Part shown: positions 1 through 4,879 of the stretch, piece after piece
Layout of the letters: each line of letters opens with the position of its first letter
Position numbering within the stretch: the first letter of the stretch is position 1
Assembly (NCBI GenBank): GCA_019750655.1
Contig: JAIEOG010000152.1
Coordinates: 1 to 6,539 of the forward strand
Direction of reading: 5' to 3'
DNA: 6,539 nt
Source: a bacterium
GTDB taxonomy: Bacteria; Bdellovibrionota; FAC87; UBA2466
Notes under the pieces: model-generated
Told to the model about the DNA's origin: nothing
The model's database searches: none
Seen by the model: the letters and a program-made list of their open reading frames with translations, nothing else
Program-made: the position numbers and the translations under genes

Positions 1-716
1 GCATCACGGATACGCGATTTGGCTTGCATCAAGTTCTCAGCGAAGATCCCTTGAGAGTTGATCGTCGTCATCAAGCGGTTCTGAGTAGAACCGATTTTCG
101 CGCGAAGTTCATTCACGCGGAAGATTGCGCCGTCGATCGTTTCCAAGGATTCTTGCGAGTCTAGTTTAGTCGCGGCGCTCATGTCGCCGACGCCCAAACC
201 ATCAGTCGTCAAGTTCGTGTTGCCTGGATCGAAGATGATACGGTCCCGAGTTTCGTCGTTATTCACGCCGACTTGGAACTCCAAGCGCACGTTCTCACCG
301 GCTAACAATTCACGGTCCATGTAGCTCGTGGTGCGAGCGACACGCGTGATTTCGCCTTTGAGCTCCTGGACTTCGAGGTCCAGCATCGAGCGCTCACGGT
401 CACCTACGGTGTCCGAAGCCGATTGAACCGCCAATTCGCGGATACGCATGAGCATGTTGCTGATTTCCGTCGTGCCGCCTTCGAAGACCTGCACGAGAGA
501 CACAGCATCCTGCGCGTTTCGCTGCGCTTGGCCCAATGAACGAATCGTTGCGTTCATCTGGTCCGAGATCGCTAACCCTGCCGGATCATCAGCCGCTTTA
601 TTAATGCGGCTACCGGTGGCTAGTTTTTGAATGGTGTTACTGAGACGTTCCTCAGTAATACCCAAGTTACGCATGGCTGTATTAGCCAAGCTGTTTGTTT
701 GAATGGTAAAGGCCAT
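1..716 (-). CDS. fliC: Flagellin, N-terminal part (3' end outside window)
   Basis: Structural subunit of the flagellar filament, exported by the flagellar type III system and polymerised outside the cell. Reading the minus strand from the ATG at 716-714 gives 238 complete codons without a stop, running off the left edge. Residues 1-140 match the D0/D1 N-terminal flagellin domain: a start of MAFTIQTNSLANTAMRNLG, then KLATGSRINKAADDPAGLAI (about 31-50), RNAQDAVSLVQ (66-76) and RIRELAVQSASD (91-102). Residues about 143-190 are a short linker with FQVG. Residues about 190-238 are the start of the C-terminal D1/D0 helix, ending in ENLMQAKSRIRD, which in flagellins lies roughly 45 residues from the end. 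The whole protein should therefore be about 280 aa with no D2/D3 domain, similar in size to Bdellovibrio flagellins (from memory). The start is supported by an AAGGGGG ribosome binding site. Many bacteria carry several flagellin paralogues, so the exact symbol is uncertain. Confidence 0.96.
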   Translation of the reverse strand, partial: MAFTIQTNSLANTAMRNLGITEERLSNTIQKLATGSRINKAADDPAGLAISDQMNATIRSLGQAQRNAQDAVSLVQVFEGGTTEISNMLMRIRELAVQSASDTVGDRERSMLDLEVQELKGEITRVARTTSYMDRELLAGENVRLEFQVGVNNDETRDRIIFDPGNTNLTTDGLGVGDMSAATKLDSQESLETIDGAIFRVNELRAKIGSTQNRLMTTINSQGIFAENLMQAKSRIRD

Positions 717-720
717 ATTT

Positions 721-727
721 CCCCCTT
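721..727 (-). promoter_or_regulatory. Ribosome binding site of the flagellin gene
   Basis: On the minus strand AAGGGGG is followed by AAAT and then the ATG. The G-rich site lies four bases from the start codon and fixes the start at 716. It is strong, as expected for a highly expressed filament gene. Confidence 0.75.
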
Positions 728-794
728 TTACTGGCTCTGTGTCAGGGCCCCCCCACGCGCTGTGACGCAACGCAGTATTGTCCTGACAGAATGC

Positions 795-821
795 GTTTCG
801 ACACATCGCGTAATAGCTTTA
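795..821 (-). promoter_or_regulatory. Sigma-28 (FliA)-type promoter of the flagellin gene
   Basis: Reading the minus strand, TAAAGCTA (821-814) is followed by exactly 11 bases and then GTCGAAAC (802-795). The sigma-28 consensus is TAAAGTTT-N11-GCCGATAA, so the -35 part matches 6 of 8, the -10 part 5 of 8, and the spacing is exact. Transcription would begin near 786-789, giving an untranslated leader of about 70 bases before the flagellin ATG. Control of flagellin by FliA is the usual late-class arrangement in flagellar hierarchies. The motif was found by eye, and no competing good sigma-70 promoter was seen on this strand. Confidence 0.55.
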
Positions 822-888
822 GGAAAAAATAACGCGTCGCGTGATTATTTTTGAAGTCTTTGAGATCAGGCAAGATTCGATGGGGGGA

Positions 889-905
889 GGGGCCCTCTAG
901 GCCCC
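889..905 (+). other. GC-rich hairpin upstream of the operon
   Basis: GGGGCC (889-894) pairs perfectly with GGCCCC (900-905) around a five-base loop CTCTA, giving six G-C pairs. Further G and C runs beside it (882-887, 906) allow alternative pairings. The plus-strand flank is CATTTTCTT, a poor T tract, so it is at best a weak intrinsic terminator. There is no plus-strand gene upstream in the window that it would need to stop. It could instead be a leader structure or attenuator if the operon is transcribed from further left. The role is unknown. Confidence 0.4.
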
Positions 906-948
906 CATTTTCTTGCCATTTCCCCCGGCCACCGCTTACTCTTTTTGC

Positions 949-1449
949 ATGAAAAAATACCTACTCGCCGTTTGTCTCTTAGTGCCCAGCCTGGCCTATC
1001 CCTTGGAAGGGGTGGGAGTGGGTGGCCAGTTTGGCTACGTGGGCTTAACGAATAGCACTTACCCAGGCGCACTGGGCTTCGGCGGAGAGATTACCTTTCG
1101 CACCAACCCTGTGCTCGATATCGCTCTGCGCTCGCAGTGGAGCCAGCACGCAGGAACGCCTGCGATGAGCATCTGGGCGAACACGATTTCGGCGGATCTA
1201 ATGATAGGCCGGTTCAACGATTTCGATGTCTTTCTAGGGGGCGGCCCTGGTTTCTACCAATTCGCGGGTGCGGGGACGAACGGGCGCTTCGGGTTGCATG
1301 GCGAGATTTACAGCGATCTCAATGTCGGGGATTCGCTCAAGCTTGGTTTGGGCTGGCGCTTCCATGGCATTTTCTCTCCCGCAGGCGGAGAGAGCAGCTT
1401 CTGGACTGTGATGGCACGTGTGAGCTTTTTCTTCGGGATTGACCCGTGA
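949..1449 (+). CDS. Small outer-membrane beta-barrel protein, unknown function
   Basis: Predicted secreted protein of 166 aa. An N-terminal signal peptide (MKKYLLAVCLLVPSLA, cleavage likely after A16) has a KK n-region, a hydrophobic core and an S-L-A cleavage site. The mature part is rich in Gly and aromatics and has repeated amphipathic strands, for example LDIALRSQW, ISADLMIGRF, FDVFLGGGPGFYQFAG, LKLGLGWRFHGIF and FWTVMARVSFFFG. It ends close to an aromatic-rich last strand, as in 8-stranded OmpX/OmpW/OmpA-like barrels. An in-frame TTG at 913 would add 12 residues ahead of the signal peptide; I prefer the ATG at 949 because the signal peptide then begins at residue 1. No Shine-Dalgarno sequence precedes either start. 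The early Cys (residue 9) is too close to the N-terminus to be a lipobox. The stop overlaps the start of the biotin carrier gene by four bases (GTGA). Substrate or role cannot be inferred. Confidence 0.75.
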   Translation: MKKYLLAVCLLVPSLAYPLEGVGVGGQFGYVGLTNSTYPGALGFGGEITFRTNPVLDIALRSQWSQHAGTPAMSIWANTISADLMIGRFNDFDVFLGGGPGFYQFAGAGTNGRFGLHGEIYSDLNVGDSLKLGLGWRFHGIFSPAGGESSFWTVMARVSFFFGIDP

Positions 1450-1661
1450 GCAAACTGATTAAGAGCGAAATGGCGGGGACAGTCCTCGAGGTCAAGGTAA
1501 AGCCGGGAGACAAAGTCTCGGCCGGCCAAGAAGTCGCTGTAGTGGAATCCATGAAAATGGAAGTCCCACTCACAGCCTCTGAAGGCGGCGTGGTGAAGAG
1601 TGTCACCAAAGCCGTGGGCGATTTTTTGAATGAAGGCGAAACACTCGTCGAGCTCCAATGA
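1446..1661 (+). CDS. Free-standing biotin carboxyl carrier protein of an acyl-CoA carboxylase
   Basis: A 71-aa protein consisting of a single biotinyl/lipoyl attachment domain. It carries the biotin that shuttles carboxyl groups from a biotin carboxylase to the carboxyltransferase encoded three genes downstream. The biotinylation motif is ESMKMEV with Lys37 as acceptor. The Met-Lys-Met core and preceding Glu are typical of biotin rather than lipoate carriers. A Gly-Asp turn (P20-G21-D22) and GDFLNEG near the end complete the flattened barrel repeat. Most methylcrotonyl- or propionyl-CoA carboxylases fuse this domain to the C-terminus of the biotin carboxylase; a separate carrier of about 73 aa is known as YngHB/BLAP in B. 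subtilis. It starts with GTG, overlapping the previous stop by four bases, with only a weak CGGGA about seven bases upstream, so translational coupling is likely. Its stop overlaps the next ATG (ATGA). Confidence 0.93.
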   Translation: MSKLIKSEMAGTVLEVKVKPGDKVSAGQEVAVVESMKMEVPLTASEGGVVKSVTKAVGDFLNEGETLVELQ

Positions 1662-2563
1662 ACCTACAGCTTACGGACGTCACGCTCCGCGATGGCCTGC
1701 AGATGGAAAAGCAGGTCTTGGGCGTGGAGCAGAAGCTACAGCTGCTGCAGCGTTTGAAAGCCTGCGGTTTTTCCCGCATTGAAATCACCAGCTTTGTAAA
1801 TCCCAAGCGTGTCCCCCAGTTTGCCGATAGCGAAGCCTTTTGCCAGGCCGTGTTTGCGCAAGCGCAAGATGTTCCCTTGATGGCTTTTGTGCCGAATGAA
1901 AAAGGCATGGAGCGCTTGTTAGCTTTTCCGATTCCGTGGGCGGCTTGTTTTGTTTCGGTGAGTGAAGCGTTCAATTCCAAGAATGTGAATGCAACCGTCG
2001 ATGAAAGTCTGGCGCAGGTCCAGGCGGTTGTGAAGAGCGCGCGGCAAGCCGGCCGGAAAGTGCGCGTTTATATTTCGACGGTCTTTGGGTGCCCCTACCA
2101 AGGGGCGATTCAGCCCGAAACTTTGAAGCGCGTGTTTCAAACGGTGGCAGAAAGCAAGCCGGATGAAATCGCCTTGGGTGACACCATCGGCGTAGCCACT
2201 CCCAACCAAGTGCGCGAAGTCCTTGCCGTGCTCGCGAAGTATTTTCCCGTCGCTCAAACGGCACTGCACCTTCACAACACCTATGGACTAGCTGTGAGCG
2301 CGGCTCGGGCTGGGTACGATGCAGGGGTGCGTCTTTTTGATGGCGCCACCGGCGGCATTGGTGGGTGCCCCTATGCAAAAGGCGCCTCCGGCAATGTCGC
2401 GAGCGAAGACCTGGCCTACGCCTTCTGGCGCGATAAGCTCACCCCGTCGTTCGCGGCAAAACAGTTTCAACAAGCCCTCGAGGATTTGTCCTCGGCGGGC
2501 ATGAATCCACAAGGACGCCTAAGTGAAGTTTGGAAAAAAGGCGGCCAGTGGTATGGCATCTAA
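1658..2563 (+). CDS. mvaB: Hydroxymethylglutaryl-CoA lyase
   Basis: Cleaves (S)-3-hydroxy-3-methylglutaryl-CoA to acetyl-CoA and acetoacetate, the last step of leucine breakdown, in the cytoplasm. The 301-aa length is typical of bacterial HMG-CoA lyases (about 300). It is a DRE-TIM metallolyase: DVTLRDGLQ at residues 7-15 supplies the catalytic Arg11 and metal ligand Asp12, HLHN at 204-207 supplies the two metal-binding His, and the family signature GGIGGCPYAKGASGNVASED starts at 232 with the catalytic loop Cys237. FVSVSEAFNSKNVN near residue 100 is also family-typical. All key residues expected for activity are present, which separates it from isopropylmalate or citramalate synthases. It starts at the ATG overlapping the carrier stop (ATGA), with little Shine-Dalgarno of its own, suggesting coupled translation. 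Its homologue in the Bacillus operon is YngG; in Pseudomonas the role is played by LiuE. Confidence 0.96.
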   Translation: MNLQLTDVTLRDGLQMEKQVLGVEQKLQLLQRLKACGFSRIEITSFVNPKRVPQFADSEAFCQAVFAQAQDVPLMAFVPNEKGMERLLAFPIPWAACFVSVSEAFNSKNVNATVDESLAQVQAVVKSARQAGRKVRVYISTVFGCPYQGAIQPETLKRVFQTVAESKPDEIALGDTIGVATPNQVREVLAVLAKYFPVAQTALHLHNTYGLAVSAARAGYDAGVRLFDGATGGIGGCPYAKGASGNVASEDLAYAFWRDKLTPSFAAKQFQQALEDLSSAGMNPQGRLSEVWKKGGQWYGI

Positions 2564-2569
2564 GGAAGG
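2562..2569 (+). promoter_or_regulatory. Ribosome binding site of the enoyl-CoA hydratase gene
   Basis: AAGGAAGG overlaps the stop codon of the lyase gene and lies six bases before the ATG at 2576. It is the strongest Shine-Dalgarno sequence in the operon, in contrast to the coupled genes upstream. Confidence 0.7.
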
Positions 2570-2575
2570 CAAGCG

Positions 2576-3355
2576 ATGAATACTGCAGTGCAAGTACGCC
2601 GCGAAGGCCCCATCGTCACCGCGGTTCTTAACCGTCCCGAAAAACTCAACGCGCTTAACAAAGAAATCTTCGATGATTTGAAGACGCTCATCGACGTCCT
2701 GGAGACGGATAAAACAGCACGCGTGCTAATTATCACTGGCTCTGGAGACAAGGCTTTTTGCGTCGGTGCCGATCTCAAAGAACGCCAAGGGATGAATGAG
2801 AAAGCCATCCTGCAGCGCTTTGATTTCGTGCACACGCTCTACCAGCGCATCGAACAGCTGCCGTTTCCGGTGATTGCCGCCATCGGCGGAACAGCCTTGG
2901 GCGGCGGTTTGGAACTCGCCTTGACGGCGGATATTCGAGTGGCTGCGGACAACGCTGTTTTGGGCCTTCCCGAAGTCGATCTTGCGATTATCCCCGGCAA
3001 CGGCGGTACCCAACGGCTCGCCCGTGCGGTCGGTATGTCGCGCGCGATGGAAATGATCTTCCAAGCGCGGCGCCTAAGCGCACAAGAGTCCATGCATCTC
3101 GGTTTGGTACAGGCGCTGGTGGCTCCGGGCTATGCGGTCTCGCATGCGCGCCAATGGGCTTTGAAAATGCTGGAAGCCGGGCCGCTCGCTCTGCGCCAAG
3201 CCAAACTCGCAGTGCGTCAAGGGATTGAGATGCCTTTAGCCAAAGCGCTCGCGCACGAAGTAGCTTGCTACAGGCCTTTGATACCGTCGAAAGATCGCAT
3301 CGAAGGCATGAAGGCCTTTTTAGAAAAACGCAAACCCCAGTACACCGGAGAGTAA
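2576..3355 (+). CDS. liuC: Methylglutaconyl-CoA hydratase (enoyl-CoA hydratase family, AUH type)
   Basis: Crotonase-fold enzyme of 259 aa that should hydrate 3-methylglutaconyl-CoA to HMG-CoA, the step between the carboxylase and the lyase of the same operon. Visible features are NRPEKLNAL (19-27), the oxyanion-hole segment KAFCVGADLKER (59-70), and LGGGLELALTADIRVA with catalytic Glu113. The second catalytic Glu133 lies in LGLPEVDLAIIPGNGGTQRL. The two Glu are 20 residues apart, as in rat mitochondrial hydratase (144 and 164). The C-terminal tail, ACYRPLIPSKDR followed by EGMKAFLEKRKPQYTGE, closely resembles human AUH (ACY...IPTKDR...EG...AFKEKR...Y.GE) as I remember it. That and the neighbours favour methylglutaconyl-CoA over a general fatty acid role. 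The Bacillus counterpart is YngF. Substrate preference is inferred; hydratase fold and activity are near certain. Confidence 0.93.
   Translation: MNTAVQVRREGPIVTAVLNRPEKLNALNKEIFDDLKTLIDVLETDKTARVLIITGSGDKAFCVGADLKERQGMNEKAILQRFDFVHTLYQRIEQLPFPVIAAIGGTALGGGLELALTADIRVAADNAVLGLPEVDLAIIPGNGGTQRLARAVGMSRAMEMIFQARRLSAQESMHLGLVQALVAPGYAVSHARQWALKMLEAGPLALRQAKLAVRQGIEMPLAKALAHEVACYRPLIPSKDRIEGMKAFLEKRKPQYTGE
3347..3352 (+). promoter_or_regulatory. Ribosome binding site supporting the GTG start of the carboxyltransferase
   Basis: GGAGAG lies at the very end of the hydratase gene, six bases before GTG at 3359. It supports the non-ATG start, which also gives the expected N-terminus for the family. 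Confidence 0.6.
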
Positions 3356-3358
3356 GCG

Positions 3359-4873
3359 GTGAAAGACTTGCAACAGGTTCAGGAAAAACTCCGCCAAGGC
3401 GGGAACTCGAAATACCACCAAAAGAACGCCGAAACGGGCAAGCTCTTTGCTCGGGAGCGCATTGCGCTTTTGTGCGACGCCGGAAGCTTTGTCGAAGACG
3501 GGCTCTTTGCCAACTGCGTGGATCCTGAGCTGCCTGCCGACGGCGTGGTGACGGGCCTGGGCCGAATCGACGGCCGAGCGGTGGCTTTGATGGCCAATGA
3601 TTCGACCGTTAAGGCGGGTTCTTGGGGTGCGCGTACCGTCGAGAAAATCCTGCGCATTCAAGAGACAGCGGCGCAGTTGCGTGTCCCGTTGTTCTACCTC
3701 GTCGATAGCGCGGGCGCGCGGATTACGGATCAAATCGAGATGTTTCCAGGCCGCCGGGGCGCCGGGAAGATTTTCTACAACCAAGTACGGTTGTCGGGTG
3801 TTGTCCCGCAGATCTGTTTGCTCTTTGGACCCTCGGCCGCGGGCGGTGCGTACATCCCGGCCTTCTGCGACGTCGTGTTCATGGTCGAAGGCAACGCCAG
3901 TATGTACCTCGGCTCTCCGCGCATGGCCGAAGCGGTTATCGGCGAGAAAGTAACGCTCGAAGAAATGGGCGGCGCGCGTATGCACTGCTCGGTGAGCGGG
4001 TGCGGCGACCTACTCGCGAAGGATGAAAAAGAAGCCATCGCGAAGGCGCGCACATACTTGAGCTATCTGCCACAAGACGAAACGCAATCGCCCCCGGAAG
4101 CCAAAGCCAAGGCATCGAAGCGGCCTTCCACGGATCTCGCGGCGATTCTGCCGGCTTCCCCAGCGCGCGCTTATAACATGCGCGATGTGCTAGATGCCGT
4201 GATCGATGAAGGCTCGTTCTTTGAGATCAAAGAGCTCTACGCCAAAGAAATTCTCACGGGGTTTGCGCGCCTCGAAGGTCAGCCTATTGGGATCGTAGCG
4301 AACCAGCCTTTGAGCAAGGGCGGGGTACTCTTTGTCGAGTCCTCCAACAAAGCGGCGCGTTTCATCCAGATTTGTAGTGCCTACGGATTGCCGATTCTTT
4401 TCGTGGCCGATGTGCCGGGCTTCATGATCGGCAGCAAAACGGAAAAAGAAGGCATGATCCGCGCCGGCGCGAAAATGATCTACGCGCTCTCGAATGCTCG
4501 GGTGCCCAAGATCTCGCTAGTGGTTCGCAAAGCGTTTGGGGCGGGGCTCTACGCTATGGCGGGCCCAGCCTTTGGAAGCGATTGCGTACTGGCCTTGCCG
4601 CCCGCGCAGATAGCAGTGATGGGGCCGGAACCTGCAGTAAATGCCGTTTATTACAATAAAATAGCCGAACTACCGGAAGAATCTCGGAAAGCGTTTGTCG
4701 CAGAGAAGATTGCCGAGTACGAAAAAGACATCGATATTTCTCGTTTAGCGAGTGACCTAGTAATCGATGCAATGGTGGATTTCGGCCAGGTGCGCGGTGA
4801 ATTGAACCGCCGGTTCCGCTTCTACCAGCGCTCGAAAGAGGCCTTAAGGCCCCCGGGCATCGTGCCCATGTAA
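3359..4873 (+). CDS. Acyl-CoA carboxylase, carboxyltransferase (beta) subunit, probably for 3-methylcrotonyl-CoA
   Basis: Transfers the carboxyl group from carboxybiotin to an acyl-CoA. The 504-aa protein has two crotonase-like halves, as usual for beta subunits of about 500-540 aa. The N half carries ARERI (31-35), the ADGVVTGLGRIDGR segment, NDSTVKAGSWGA, DSAGARITDQ, FPGRRGAGKIFYNQ, and the oxyanion-hole segment GPSAAGGAYIPAF (157-169). The C half carries ADVPGFMIGSKTEKEGMIRAGAK, the second oxyanion segment RKAFGAGLYAMAG (390-402) and PPAQIAVMGPEPAVNAVYYN. Neighbours (carrier, AUH-type hydratase, HMG-CoA lyase) point to methylcrotonyl-CoA carboxylase. The sequence, however, lacks the LPLQDEVFPD-type segment of proteobacterial and mitochondrial MccB/LiuB and is closer to Bacillus YngE. 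Propionyl-CoA or another acyl-CoA therefore remains possible. The biotin carboxylase partner is not in the window. GTG start with a GGAGAG site. Confidence 0.93.
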   Translation: MKDLQQVQEKLRQGGNSKYHQKNAETGKLFARERIALLCDAGSFVEDGLFANCVDPELPADGVVTGLGRIDGRAVALMANDSTVKAGSWGARTVEKILRIQETAAQLRVPLFYLVDSAGARITDQIEMFPGRRGAGKIFYNQVRLSGVVPQICLLFGPSAAGGAYIPAFCDVVFMVEGNASMYLGSPRMAEAVIGEKVTLEEMGGARMHCSVSGCGDLLAKDEKEAIAKARTYLSYLPQDETQSPPEAKAKASKRPSTDLAAILPASPARAYNMRDVLDAVIDEGSFFEIKELYAKEILTGFARLEGQPIGIVANQPLSKGGVLFVESSNKAARFIQICSAYGLPILFVADVPGFMIGSKTEKEGMIRAGAKMIYALSNARVPKISLVVRKAFGAGLYAMAGPAFGSDCVLALPPAQIAVMGPEPAVNAVYYNKIAELPEESRKAFVAEKIAEYEKDIDISRLASDLVIDAMVDFGQVRGELNRRFRFYQRSKEALRPPGIVPM

Positions 4874-4879
4874 GGAAAA
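4872..4879 (+). promoter_or_regulatory. Ribosome binding site of metH
   Basis: AAGGAAAA begins inside the TAA stop of the carboxyltransferase gene and runs up to the ATG at 4880. The six-base gap leaves no room for a separate promoter directly ahead of metH. Confidence 0.6.

Larger units (their letters stand above)
717..948. other. Divergent intergenic region between flagellin and the metabolic operon
   Basis: This 232-base stretch separates the minus-strand flagellin from the plus-strand operon. It holds the flagellin ribosome binding site and sigma-28-like promoter in its left half and a GC-rich inverted repeat at 889-905. Long C and G runs (748-754, 882-892, 902-906) stand out. I could not assign a convincing promoter for the plus-strand operon. 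The best weak match is TTGCCA (913-918), 18 bases, then TACTCT (937-942), which would put the transcript start at about the ATG at 949. No tRNA, riboswitch or convincing coding sequence was recognised here. Confidence 0.7.

Noticed and set aside
717..790. CsrA-binding leader of the flagellin message (GGA motifs near the transcript start and at the ribosome site)
   Set aside because: GGA is too common to argue from, the two-base loop at 781-788 does not present it as a classical CsrA site, and no csrA or fliW gene is visible.
448..854. Plus-strand open frames of 60 and 75 codons over the flagellin start and intergenic region
   Set aside because: The first is antisense to the conserved flagellin D1 domain. 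The second covers the flagellin promoter and leader, and neither has a recognisable domain or ribosome site.
889..912. Intrinsic terminator for plus-strand transcription
   Set aside because: The stem is strong but the following CATTTTCTT is a poor T tract, and no plus-strand gene precedes it in the window. It is kept only as an unassigned hairpin.
913..948. TTG start adding 12 residues to the outer-membrane protein
   Set aside because: It would place MPFPPATAYSFC before a complete signal peptide, which starts naturally at the ATG at 949, and there is no ribosome site for the TTG.
1308..2512. Several minus-strand open frames of 74-135 codons opposite the carrier and lyase genes
   Set aside because: They are antisense shadows of genes with clear family motifs, overlap one another in different frames, and lack ribosome sites.
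3320..3985. A 221-codon open frame on the minus strand opposite the carboxyltransferase gene
   Set aside because: It lies wholly opposite strongly conserved coding sequence, has no recognisable motifs, and its composition (many Arg, His, Asp) is what the antisense frame of such a gene yields.
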